Source: B4-G1 sp964393895 (GTDB lineage Bacteria; Chloroflexota; Anaerolineae; B4-G1). From it: a stretch of 24,186 bases of DNA. Below are positions 1-6,243 of the stretch, one piece after another (position 1 is the stretch's first letter; every line of letters starts with the position of its first letter). Made by a program: the position numbers and the translations under genes. Under the pieces are notes generated by a model, which was given only the letters and a program-made list of their open reading frames with translations, ran no database searches and was not told the origin of the DNA. The stretch is taken from contig CAYMWP010000066.1 of the NCBI GenBank assembly GCA_964393895.1, forward strand, positions 1-24,186, given 5' to 3'.

Positions 1-659
1 GCTTGGGCGTCCTCACTCACCACTCCCAGCAGGATCGTCGTCGTCACCGGCTCAATGACCAACAGAATGGGCCAGTCCTGGAAGTAGGTCTCGTCTCGCA
101 GTACAATCACAGGCCCCAGTGGGCTGCAATCCATTTGCTCCAGCACCTGCCCGGCTCGTTGTCCTGCCTGCGTGAGCAGCTCGCTCAGCGTACCCAATCC
201 GCGTGTCTGATCGAAGGCGGTTTCCAGGCACACTTGCATCGGACGCAGGGCAGCCTTGGCAGGGAAAGCCAGCGTCAGCGCTGTGCGCGCCATTCGGTTC
301 GGCGTGACTGTAACCGTGTGATCACGGCTAGACATCCCTACCGACGCTGGCGCAGAGTGCTGCTTGACCGGCCTACCACCCAGCGAGTGTTCCAGACCAC
401 GCGCAGCGCGTTTCCCCAGATCGTAGACCGTCGGGCGCGATATCTGAAACACGCTCGAAAGCCACGTGATAGCTCCCCAAGGTCGTGCGGGGCGCGGCGT
501 GTTTGCCACGGCGGCGACAAACAACTGGTCTGCAATGCTCATGTGCGGTATCTTCGACCCTGGTACGCTGGGACCGGTAGTCAGCCATTGCCACGCGGTC
601 TCCATCGGCTCCGACCACAGGACATTGGGCAAAGTAGACGCTTCTGTGTACAATTCCAT
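1..659 (-). CDS. Transposase, N-terminal part (runs off left edge)
   Basis: An open frame on the minus strand starts at ATG 657-659 and runs to the window edge without a stop, giving about 219 visible codons. It begins MELYTEASTLPNVLWSEPME. AAGGAGG lies about 9 bases upstream of the ATG (plus-strand cctcctt near 671). Around residues 65-85 a helix-turn-helix-like segment (FQISRPTVYDLGKRA) is seen. Further on, the stretch LRDETYFQDWPILLVIEP resembles the first beta-strands and Asp of a DDE-type transposase core. The same 5' 406 bp occur again at 4601-5006, which supports an insertion sequence. The exact IS family is not recognised. The other end and the remaining catalytic residues lie outside the window, so activity cannot be judged. 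Confidence 0.7.
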   Translation of the reverse strand, partial: MELYTEASTLPNVLWSEPMETAWQWLTTGPSVPGSKIPHMSIADQLFVAAVANTPRPARPWGAITWLSSVFQISRPTVYDLGKRAARGLEHSLGGRPVKQHSAPASVGMSSRDHTVTVTPNRMARTALTLAFPAKAALRPMQVCLETAFDQTRGLGTLSELLTQAGQRAGQVLEQMDCSPLGPVIVLRDETYFQDWPILLVIEPVTTTILLGVVSEDAQ

Positions 660-768
660 TGGAAGGCGACCTCCTTTTGATTGGGATGGGTTTCCAGAAT
701 CTTGCAGGAGATTATCGCCTTCCGCTATTCAATTGTAAAGGTCTTTTGGATCAGAAATGAACCATGCC
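363..768. repeat. 406-bp direct repeat, copy 1 (IS 5' end)
   Basis: This stretch matches 4601-5006 with a single difference seen (T at 388, C at 4626). Identity stops abruptly at both sides. The outer boundary at 768/5006 probably marks the physical end of the IS, which would start GGCATGGTTCATTTCTGATC when read on the minus strand. The inner boundary at 363/4601 is where copy 2 is truncated. The repeat covers the first ~99 codons of the transposase plus ~109 bp of upstream DNA. Confidence 0.9.
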
Positions 769-794
769 CTAATCCGGTATCTACTCAATAATCT

Positions 795-849
795 GGGGGT
801 GTGGTCCGTGGGGCGGGCGCTTTGCGCCCGCCCCACGGACCACACCCCC
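795..849. repeat. Perfect 26-bp inverted repeat (GC-rich hairpin)
   Basis: Arms 795-820 and 824-849 are perfectly complementary, with a TTT loop at 821-823. No T-tract follows on the plus strand, so it is not a classical terminator. A diverged half-copy of the right arm and its flank (gcccgccccacggaccacac...) is found at about 4421-4463. This suggests a dispersed palindromic element rather than a local regulatory structure. It sits 76 bp upstream of the HU-like gene. Confidence 0.85.
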
Positions 850-925
850 ACCCCATCCGCTGCGAAGGGCGACAGGCTGAGCAGTTACGAGAAGATACCA
901 AATCCACGCATAAGGAGGCGTTAAA

Positions 926-1627
926 ATGACCAGGTATGCCCTGTTCGAGACCCAGTTGACCAGTTGTGAGCCGGGAACACACGTGGCCCTGGTCCAATCC
1001 AGCGGCACGGCCCACATGGACGACGTGATCGACCGCATCATCCAGCGCGGGTCCACGGTCACCCGGGCGGATATCGCCGGCGTGCTGGAGGACTACTACG
1101 CTGTGATCGAACACCTGCTGCTGGAGGGCCAGCGGGTGGTCACCCCCGTGGCCCACTTCGGCACCAGCGTGCGCGGCCGGTTCACCGGCCCCGACGACAC
1201 GTCCGACGTCACCCGTCACCAGGTGGCGTGGATCGTCAACCCCGGCTGTCGCCTGCGGACGGTCATCCAGCATCGAGCCCGGGTGGCCAAGCGAGAGGCC
1301 ACCAAACGGGTGCCCAACCCCGAGTCCTTCGTCGATGCCAACACCGGAGAGAAAAACGCCACCCTGACGCCCGGTGGCATGGGCCGCCTGGTCGGCCACC
1401 GGCTGAAGATCGCCGACCCTGACGACCCCGCCCAGGGCGTCTTCTTTGTCGACGAAACCAACGCTCAGACGCGAGTCAGCGTGATCGGAGAGAACAGGCC
1501 CCGCAGTCTCATATTCCTGGTCCCGGCCAGCCTACCCACCGGCCAGTACCGGCTCCTGGCCCGCAGCCGGTTCTACGAGAACGACCTGCGAGAAGGGGCC
1601 TTGCAGGCGGCGCTGACTGTGGGGTAG
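926..1627 (+). CDS. HU-like DNA-binding protein with C-terminal DUF4469 Ig-like domain
   Basis: The product is 233 aa with a strong AAGGAGG 7 bases before the ATG. The N-terminal half (about 1-125) resembles the HU/IHF-like DNA-binding domain found in DUF4469 proteins: a helical start (DVIDRIIQRGSTVTRADI, GVLEDYYAVIEHLLLEGQ) followed by beta-arm-like sequence. The C-terminal half (about 135-232), with KIADPDDPAQGVFFVDE, RVSVIGENRPRSLIFLVPA and LPTGQYRLLARSRF, matches the DUF4469 Ig-like fold. These proteins are best known from Bacteroidota and are thought to be nucleoid-associated; the role here is inferred. It appears to be a single-gene unit: a hairpin lies upstream and a hairpin array with a short T-run lies downstream. 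Confident on family, less so on function. Confidence 0.8.
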   Translation: MTRYALFETQLTSCEPGTHVALVQSSGTAHMDDVIDRIIQRGSTVTRADIAGVLEDYYAVIEHLLLEGQRVVTPVAHFGTSVRGRFTGPDDTSDVTRHQVAWIVNPGCRLRTVIQHRARVAKREATKRVPNPESFVDANTGEKNATLTPGGMGRLVGHRLKIADPDDPAQGVFFVDETNAQTRVSVIGENRPRSLIFLVPASLPTGQYRLLARSRFYENDLREGALQAALTVG

Positions 1628-1644
1628 TACCGGAGCCGAGCCCT

Positions 1645-1747
1645 GCCCGGAGCTGAAGCTCCGGGCTAAAAGAACGAAGCCCTTCGGGCTGAACACCTCG
1701 TCAATGACGCGTTTGACGTGACCAATCCAGCCCCCGAAGGGGGTTTT
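1645..1747. repeat. Cluster of three short hairpins, last with T-run
   Basis: Three inverted repeats lie just after the HU-like gene. The first has 10-bp arms 1645-1654/1657-1666 (gcccggagct / agctccgggc). The second has 5-bp arms 1678-1682/1686-1690. The third is 1731-1743 (cccccgaaggggg) followed directly by TTTT at 1744-1747. The third could act as a weak rho-independent terminator for the plus-strand gene. The first is followed by TAAAA, as in other hairpins of this window. Confidence 0.65.
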
Positions 1748-1944
1748 GCTCTCTTAGCGCGGGGCTCGTTTGTCAAGAGCCGGCCGACGGTGACCGTGAC
1801 AGATCGGTGACACCCGCTAAGGAGGCGGTCCGCAGTGAGGCAGAGTTGGGGCCTCCAGAAAACCCTACCTCTGAGAGGAGGACTGGAGTAGGTATGGGGG
1901 TCCACCAGGGGGTGCGAGGCGACGAAGTCGCACTGGATGACCGC

Positions 1945-2020
1945 CACGCACCCCCTGGATGGCAGGCACGCACCCCCTGGATGGTAGACACGCACCCCCT
2001 GGATGGCAGGCACGCACCCA
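1945..2020. repeat. 22-bp tandem repeat, about 3.5 units
   Basis: Units begin at 1945, 1967, 1989 and 2011 (last one partial) with core cgcaccccctggatgg; units differ only near the 3' end (gcagg or tagac). The reverse complement of the core, ccagggggtgcg, occurs upstream at 1905-1916, so the first unit can pair with it across a smaller hairpin (gcgac-gaa-gtcgc). No convincing gene covers it; frames that stay open here are low-complexity by-products of the repeat. Confidence 0.85.
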
Positions 2021-2035
2021 GCTACCTTATGGTAG

Positions 2036-2056
2036 AGACGCCCCGATGGGGCGTCT
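2036..2056. repeat. Perfect 9-bp hairpin agacgcccc/ggggcgtct
   Basis: Arms 2036-2044 and 2048-2056 with loop GAT. The form agacgcccc-N3-ggggcgtct resembles short dispersed palindromes that I recall as common in Chloroflexota genomes. That recollection was not verified here. Confidence 0.7.
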
Positions 2057-2113
2057 GCAGAACGACGTCGTGATGGCGATCGGGCAATGTGGTTCCTCAA
2101 GGGATTCGGGGAA

Positions 2114-2147
2114 AAAGGGGCCCCGCGCCCGAGGGCGCGGGGTCTTT
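2114..2147 (-). terminator. Bidirectional rho-independent terminator
   Basis: A perfect 10-bp GC stem (2121-2130 with 2133-2142, loop GA) is flanked by TCTTTT on the plus strand and by a run read as CCCCTTTTT on the minus strand. It therefore has terminator form in both directions. It lies 57 bp beyond the stop of the minus-strand propeller/DUF11 gene and most likely ends that transcript. A small ggggg-ctt-ccccc hairpin lies between it and the stop codon. Confidence 0.75.
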
Positions 2148-2198
2148 TGTAGAAACCAAGAAAGGGGAAGGGAATAGGGGGGCTTCCCCCACCGATGC

Positions 2199-3767
2199 TC
2201 AGGGTGTGACGTTCCTGAAGACCACCGGAAACGTCAGCTGCCACCGCTCGACGGTGGCGGTGTTGTTGTCCTCGTCCGTGTCGGTCACACCTGCGGGGGC
2301 GACGATCTCGGCGGTGTTCTTCAGGTAGCTCCAGTCGACCAGCGTGCCACTGATCGTGCAAGTGACCACCCCGTTCGCCGGGAAGGCGGTCAGGGTGTGC
2401 TGCACGTTGCCGGTCCCGTTCCCCGTGGCGGGCATCGCGCCGCCGGCCGCCACGCAGGTCCAGGCGGCGCCGGTCATGTTGGTCAACGTATCCTTGACCT
2501 CGGCACCATCCGCCGCGCCCGGCCCCAGGTTGCGGGCCACCAGGGTGTAGGTCACGGTGGACAGCCCGGCAAGTTGGACCGTCTTGGTCATGGTCAGGTC
2601 GGTGGTGATCACCTCGCCCCAGGTGGCGTACCTCAAGTCGCCGTTGCATCCGTAGCTGACATGGGGGGTGTAGGGGGCGGTCGGTTCCAGGGCCTGGGAG
2701 TTTTGCCAGCCGCATCTGGACCCCTTCTCGACCGTCTCGGTGATCCAGGCGGAACCATCCCAGGTGGTGTACTTGAGGCTATCGATAGCATCATCATAGT
2801 AAGCGATTTGGGGAGTGTAGGGCGTGGTCGGGATCAACGCCAGGGAGGACATTCCATAGTTCGGTCCGGTGGCGCCCACCGTCTGGCTGATCCAGCCGGA
2901 GCCATCCCAGGTGGCATACTTTATGGTTCGGTTAGACTGATCATAGTAGCTGATGTGAGGGGTGTAGGGGGCCGTCGGGGCCAGTGCCAGGGAGGTGTAC
3001 ATGCCGACGCTCCCCTCGCTGTCCACCGTCTCAGTGACCCAGGTGGAGCCGTTCCAGGAGATGTACATCAGGCTCCAGTTGCCCCAGCAGCTCATGTGGG
3101 GGGTGTAGGGCGCGGTCGGCTCCAGCGCCAGGGAGGTGTACCTGCCGGCGTTCCCCGTGCCGTCCACCGGATCAATGTCCCAGGCGGACCCGTTCCAGCT
3201 AGCGTACTTCAACTTCAGGCTGCCGTAGTAGTCGTAGTAGCCGATGTGGGGAGTGTAAGGCGCCGTCGGTTCCAGTGCCAGGACGGTATCATAGATAAGC
3301 TCTGCGTTGTCCACCGTCTCGGTGACCCAGGCGGAGCCGTCCCAGCTGGCGTACATCAGGTCATCGTCGGCGCCATCCCGGTAGCGGCTGTAGCTGATGT
3401 GGGGGGTGTAAGGGGCGGTCGGCTCCAGCGCCAGGGAGGTGTACTTGCCGCCTCTCCCCTCGCTGTCCACCGTCTGGGTGACCCAGGCGGAGCCGTTCCA
3501 ATAGGCGTATTTGAGAGCTTGCTCTTGCCAGGTGTCGTCGTAGTAGCTGATGTGGGGATAACCGCTCCCGTCCAGCGCCAGGGAGGTATACCCGCCGAAG
3601 GAAGTTATGTTTTCCTCCACCGTCGTCATGACCCAGCCGTAGCCGCTCGGGGCATCGTCCTGGGCCGGCAGCGGTGCCGGCGGCGGCGCTGCCCGGGCGG
3701 TCAACAGCCCCACCATTGCGACGGCGATGCCCAGTCCCACGGTTACTGCAATCAATATGCGTTTCAT
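2199..3767 (-). CDS. Secreted seven-repeat beta-propeller protein with DUF11 domain
   Basis: The product is 522 aa with AAGGAG 11 bases upstream of the ATG. A signal peptide is clear (MKRILIAVTVGLGIAVAMVG, then LLTARAAPP), with cleavage likely near residue 26. Residues about 45-385 hold seven repeats of roughly 45-55 aa with core SLALEPTAPYTPHISYYD followed by LKYASWNGSAWVTETVD. Seven repeats fit a seven-bladed propeller. Residues about 389-505 are a DUF11-type beta-sandwich (DLTMTKTVQLAG, VTYTLVARNLGPGAADGAEV, DTDEDNNTATV). It ends RWQLTFPVVFRNVTP, a hydrophobic tail similar to those seen on many Anaerolineae secreted proteins. A surface or extracellular role is likely; ligand unknown. It may be co-transcribed with the small gene 133 bp upstream. 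Confidence 0.8.
   Translation of the reverse strand: MKRILIAVTVGLGIAVAMVGLLTARAAPPPAPLPAQDDAPSGYGWVMTTVEENITSFGGYTSLALDGSGYPHISYYDDTWQEQALKYAYWNGSAWVTQTVDSEGRGGKYTSLALEPTAPYTPHISYSRYRDGADDDLMYASWDGSAWVTETVDNAELIYDTVLALEPTAPYTPHIGYYDYYGSLKLKYASWNGSAWDIDPVDGTGNAGRYTSLALEPTAPYTPHMSCWGNWSLMYISWNGSTWVTETVDSEGSVGMYTSLALAPTAPYTPHISYYDQSNRTIKYATWDGSGWISQTVGATGPNYGMSSLALIPTTPYTPQIAYYDDAIDSLKYTTWDGSAWITETVEKGSRCGWQNSQALEPTAPYTPHVSYGCNGDLRYATWGEVITTDLTMTKTVQLAGLSTVTYTLVARNLGPGAADGAEVKDTLTNMTGAAWTCVAAGGAMPATGNGTGNVQHTLTAFPANGVVTCTISGTLVDWSYLKNTAEIVAPAGVTDTDEDNNTATVERWQLTFPVVFRNVTP
2640..3600 (-). repeat. Coding tandem repeats (about 135-170 bp period) of the propeller
   Basis: The blades of the propeller protein are also visible as DNA repeats, for example recurring ggggtgtagggcgcggtcgg and caggtggagccgttccag-like segments. 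Near-identity at DNA level between several blades indicates recent internal duplication or recombination. Blade number could therefore vary between strains. Confidence 0.65.
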
Positions 3768-3900
3768 TGGATCATCTTCTCCTTATCTCACTCTTCCTGA
3801 TTCGTGTCAGCCGCTCGAGCCGCTGACCTATCGGTGTATCATCCAGGGTATCGCCGATCCCATCACCTCCTTCGAGCCTGGGCTGCCGGGCCACGAGCCG

Positions 3901-4203
3901 CTACACGTGCGCCACGACGTCCTCCAGGCTGGCGACCAGGTAGACCTGCCCAGAGAGCACCACCAGGGTGCCGCTGGTCCGGTTGACGCCGATCAGTTTC
4001 AGGTCCGGGCAGGCCCGCAACAGGGTGAAGACATCGGCCGTGCCGGCGTCGTGGAGGTCGAAGACGGTGGCGTCGAAGGCGGTCAGGTCTCCCAGGCCGG
4101 CCAACTGTCGGCGGGCCTCGACCTCCACCCCCGGCTGGGCCCGCAACCGCTCGGCCAGCCCGGCCAGGAAAATCGACGATCCGTAGATCAGAATCCGCTT
4201 CAT
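3901..4203 (-). CDS. Small receiver-like (Rossmann-type) protein, function unknown
   Basis: The product is 100 aa, starting MKRILIYGSSIFLAGLAERL, with AGGAGC 6 bases upstream of the ATG. The alternating pattern of hydrophobic strands and helices (ILIYGSS; FDATVFDLHDAG; LKLIGVN; LVVLSGQVYLVASLEDVV) suggests a truncated receiver or NAD-binding-like fold. The usual acidic pair after strand 1 is absent: YGSS replaces the normal DD. The usual Lys and Thr are also not evident, so phosphorylation is doubtful. I have an impression of similar short pseudo-receiver proteins in Chloroflexota but cannot name the family. It is preceded by a well-formed promoter and may lead an operon with the propeller/DUF11 gene. 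Confidence 0.65.
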   Translation of the reverse strand: MKRILIYGSSIFLAGLAERLRAQPGVEVEARRQLAGLGDLTAFDATVFDLHDAGTADVFTLLRACPDLKLIGVNRTSGTLVVLSGQVYLVASLEDVVAHV

Positions 4204-4276
4204 GGATGCTCCTGACGCTTCTCGTACAGACCGGTTCTCGGTGAAAATACGCGCTCACACACCGTACCACCCTCCC

Positions 4277-4305
4277 ACTATACAGGATTTGCCCGCCGGT
4301 GTCAC
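4277..4305 (-). promoter_or_regulatory. Sigma70-type promoter for the small receiver-like gene
   Basis: On the minus strand GTGACA (4300-4305) and TATAGT (4277-4282) are separated by exactly 17 bp; each matches the consensus at 5 of 6 positions. Transcription would start near 4270, giving a leader of about 67 nt before the ATG at 4203. Confidence 0.6.
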
Positions 4306-4315
4306 TATCCTTTGG

Positions 4316-4348
4316 TATAGTCTAGGCATAGTCTAGGTATAGTCTGGA
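4316..4348 (-). promoter_or_regulatory. Three 11-bp direct repeats upstream of the promoter (possible activator sites)
   Basis: Units tatagtctagg (4316-4326), catagtctagg (4327-4337) and tatagtctgga (4338-4348) lie head to tail. They start 11 bp upstream of the -35 box at 4300-4305. A period of 11 bp is about one helical turn, so bound proteins would sit on the same face. No palindrome is present in a unit. Confidence 0.5.
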
Positions 4349-4600
4349 GGTAACTACTCAGCTACGCCTCGCAGTTGCCTTCCCGGTCCGCGAAGGGAGG
4401 GAGAGAGGGGCACTGCTCAGGCCCGCCCCACGGACCACACCCCCGCCCATCGGCCGCAAAGCGGGGCCCTGTTCATCTACCAGAACGACGTCACCGCCGG
4501 GGGATGGGCCCGCTACGGCAGCCCGGACGGCTCGGGGGATATCGGGGCCAACGGCGCCAGATGGACACCTCACCCTCACTGGCGCCGGCGTAGATCGCTC
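4349..4600. other. Intergenic remnant, no convincing gene
   Basis: This stretch contains the diverged half-copy (4421-4463) of the 795-849 palindrome. It also contains a short plus-strand open segment reading LFIYQNDVTAGGWARYGSPD (about 4471-4530) that looks protein-like but has no start or matching partner here. The minus-strand frame entering from the transposase fragment continues to 4358 only as a chance fusion. Confidence 0.5.
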
Positions 4601-4897
4601 CTTGACCGGCCTACCACCCAGCGAGCGTTCCAGACCACGCGCAGCGCGTTTCCCCAGATCGTAGACCGTCGGGCGCGATATCTGAAACACGCTCGAAAGC
4701 CACGTGATAGCTCCCCAAGGTCGTGCGGGGCGCGGCGTGTTTGCCACGGCGGCGACAAACAACTGGTCTGCAATGCTCATGTGCGGTATCTTCGACCCTG
4801 GTACGCTGGGACCGGTAGTCAGCCATTGCCACGCGGTCTCCATCGGCTCCGACCACAGGACATTGGGCAAAGTAGACGCTTCTGTGTACAATTCCAT
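4358..4897 (-). pseudogene. Transposase fragment (first ~99 codons) with non-homologous tail
   Basis: From ATG 4895-4897 the frame is the same as in the left-edge transposase through SLGGRPVKE (about residue 100). Beyond 4601 the sequence is unrelated (RSTPAPVRVRCPSG...) and reads across intergenic DNA to a stop at 4358. The Asp-containing core region seen in copy 1 is missing. The fragment keeps its ribosome binding site and the HTH-like segment, so it could in principle make a short DNA-binding peptide. Confidence 0.7.
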
Positions 4898-5006
4898 TGG
4901 AAGGCGACCTCCTTTTGATTGGGATGGGTTTCCAGAATCTTGCAGGAGATTATCGCCTTCCGCTATTCAATTGTAAAGGTCTTTTGGATCAGAAATGAAC
5001 CATGCC
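4601..5006. repeat. 406-bp direct repeat, copy 2 (truncated IS)
   Basis: Second copy of the IS 5' end, offset 4238 bp from copy 1, with one base difference. It ends where it meets unrelated DNA at 4600 and 5007. The right boundary lies 38 bp from the end of the truncated toxin frame, so this insertion may have contributed to its loss. Confidence 0.9.
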
Positions 5007-5044
5007 GCAGAAACCCATAGGATATGCCGTTTACCCGGCGGCTG

Positions 5045-5215
5045 TTAGACGCGGCCTTCGACCTGCGGGAGCGCCTGGAGATAGCGAGCGACCAGTTCCA
5101 TCGCTACGATGCCGGGAATGGCAAAGCTTTGATCCGAGGACTTGTGCAACCACTCGTCGGCTGACGGCAAGCCACGCAGACAGTCGATCAAAACGTCGGT
5201 GTCGAGCAGTATCAT
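5045..5215 (-). pseudogene. VapC-like PIN-domain toxin, truncated
   Basis: A 56-codon frame starts MILLDTDVLIDCLRG and continues SFAIPGIVAMELV. These are the classic N-terminal strand with Asp5 and the helix with Glu40 of PIN RNases. After LVARYLQALPQVEGRV it stops at 5045. VapC toxins are normally about 125-140 aa, and the C-terminal acidic residues are missing, so it should be inactive. The ATG overlaps the antitoxin stop by four bases (ATGA), the usual vapBC arrangement. Left of about 5088 the DNA reads better on the plus strand (MPFTRRLLDAAFDLRERLEI from 5024), hinting at a junction with another gene fragment. Confidence 0.6.
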
Positions 5216-5474
5216 CGCTCAGAATGCTTCCAGGTTTGTTCCCGGAGGGTGCGAGCGAACGTCGGGGTATCGGGCAGATCATCCCGATTGCGCCACATAC
5301 CGAAGAACTCGGATGCTCGCAGGTCGCCCAACGTGCAATGGCGCGCCGGTGGGGATTCAGTGGGGGCAAATACAACGATGATCTCCGTCGAGCCAGCGGG
5401 CACATCCTCTGGGACTCGCAGGGTGAGCGTACGTTGGGTGTGACTGTTGTTTTGAGTTTGACAAGATGCATCAT
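5212..5474 (-). pseudogene. Antitoxin partner of the PIN toxin, frameshifted
   Basis: GGAGG lies just before ATGATG at 5474, where the frame reads MMHLVKLKTTVTPN. The antitoxin-like continuation TLTLRVPEDVPAGSTEIIVV, ending FARTLREQTWKHSER, is in another frame, and that frame has no start codon upstream. The simplest reading is an indel around 5430 (a one-base insertion or two-base loss near caacgtacg). The span of 263 nt is not a multiple of three. An internal GTG at 5401-5403 would give 63 aa but lacks a clear ribosome binding site. Confidence 0.5.
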
Positions 5475-5524
5475 TTCCTCCTCGTCATCTATGTTACCAC
5501 AAATTGGAGGTTATAGCAATGCAT

Positions 5525-5727
5525 CGGCGTATGTAAAACTTGGGGGAGTCACGCTTTCTGCTGCCATGCCGATGATTGAAATCACCCAAAGTGCGTTAAA
5601 ACGCACTAAAAAGCGGCATGCCAACCTGTTTCCAACAGGTTTCGAGTGTCAGCGGGGCGTTTCAACGCTCCGCGCTGGCTATGGCGAGGCCGTCAAGTTG
5701 GTTCTCCCCCAACAATTATATGCGCCC
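5525..5727. repeat. Imperfect inverted-repeat element with three internal hairpins
   Basis: Outer arms contain ttgggggag (5540-5548) and its complement ctcccccaa (5704-5712), with weaker pairing extending outwards. Inside are agtgcgtt/aacgcact (5590-5597/5600-5607), aacctgtt/aacaggtt (5623-5630/5634-5641) and an imperfect agcggggcgtt hairpin (5651-5676). The whole may be a degraded miniature element. No flanking target duplication was recognised. The rest of 5475-5923 shows no convincing gene. Confidence 0.5.
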
Positions 5728-5767
5728 GACCCTCTGGAATCTGGAGACTCTGGGTAATCTGGTCTCT

Positions 5768-5799
5768 GGGGGGAGGGGGCTATTCGCCCCCCTCCCCCC
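5768..5799. repeat. GC-rich hairpin, one bulge
   Basis: Left arm ggggggagggggc (5768-5780) pairs with gccccccтcccccc-type sequence at 5786-5799 (one extra C) around a TATTC loop. No T-run follows on the plus strand. In architecture it resembles the 795-849 palindrome. Confidence 0.65.
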
Positions 5800-5923
5800 G
5801 CTCAACAACGAGCGATGTGCCCCCGGTTCACTTTCTCCACTTACTGCCTTCTTATCTGACCCCTTTCCGCGCAAAAGTTTGGAGGCGTTCTGTCAGAAAC
5901 ATGGTTAAAAGTCAAGGGAACTT

Positions 5924-5952
5924 TTGACTTCTGTACAAGTTAGGGCTATACT
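5924..5952 (+). promoter_or_regulatory. Sigma70-type promoter of the sensor-kinase locus
   Basis: TTGACT (5924-5929) and TATACT (5947-5952) are 17 bp apart, each 5 of 6 to consensus. An inverted pair aaaagt/actttt (5907-5912/5920-5925) touches the -35 box and could be an operator. Transcription would start near 5959, leaving about 285 nt of leader that contains the inserted element at 6112-6228. Confidence 0.6.
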
Positions 5953-6111
5953 AATTCCAGATGCTCGTGACCATTATTGAGAGCGATCTTCAAAGAAAGA
6001 TGATTCAGTGCCTGATGTCCAGATGTGGCATAGGGCGGGCATTCACCTACCAGATCCCAGAGAGCCACAGTGTAAAAGTGCCAGCGAATGCTGAGAGTTG
6101 GGAGACATGCA

Positions 6112-6228
6112 GCAATTCCCGTTTTGGCAATTCTAGCTTAGGTGCATCGGCCTAAAAGAGCCGATGCTAGGAAAAAACTAGCCAGCACCGTCTGTTTTAC
6201 GGCGGTGCGGCTTCAAAACGGGAATTAC
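6112..6228. mobile_element. MITE-like element with 13-bp flanking direct repeats
   Basis: The 117-bp unit is flanked by identical 13-bp direct repeats tgggagacatgca (6099-6111 and 6229-6241). Its ends are inverted repeats of 15 bp with one mismatch (6112-6126 gcaattcccgttttg; 6214-6228 reading gtaattcccgttttg on the other strand). Inside are two hairpins: gcatcggc/gccgatgc (6144-6151/6160-6167) and gcaccg/cggtgc (6185-6190/6203-6208). It contains no transposase. The right direct repeat supplies the GGGAG ribosome binding site of the kinase gene. Confidence 0.75.
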
Positions 6229-6243
6229 TGGGAGACATGCAAA

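Noticed and set aside
3..680. Long plus-strand frame of 225 codons
   Set aside because: It is antisense to the transposase frame, lacks a ribosome binding site and has low-complexity Arg/Ser-rich sequence.
797..849. Rho-independent terminator
   Set aside because: The perfect palindrome has no following T-run on either strand and is found again as a half-copy, so a dispersed repeat is the better reading.
1945..2020. Possible CRISPR array
   Set aside because: Units are contiguous 22-bp tandem repeats with no unique spacers, and no cas genes are present.
1666..2715. Minus-strand frame of 349 codons
   Set aside because: It overlaps the DUF11 gene out of frame and runs through terminator and tandem repeats; composition is Arg/Pro/Gly-rich as expected for a shadow frame.
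2397..3800. Plus-strand frame of 467 codons opposite the propeller gene
   Set aside because: It is an open frame created by the repeated GC-rich codons of the minus-strand gene, which has signal peptide, RBS and recognisable domains.
5002..5757. Plus-strand frame of 251 codons
   Set aside because: It crosses the IS boundary, the antisense of the toxin-antitoxin remnant and a hairpin cluster; no domain is recognisable.
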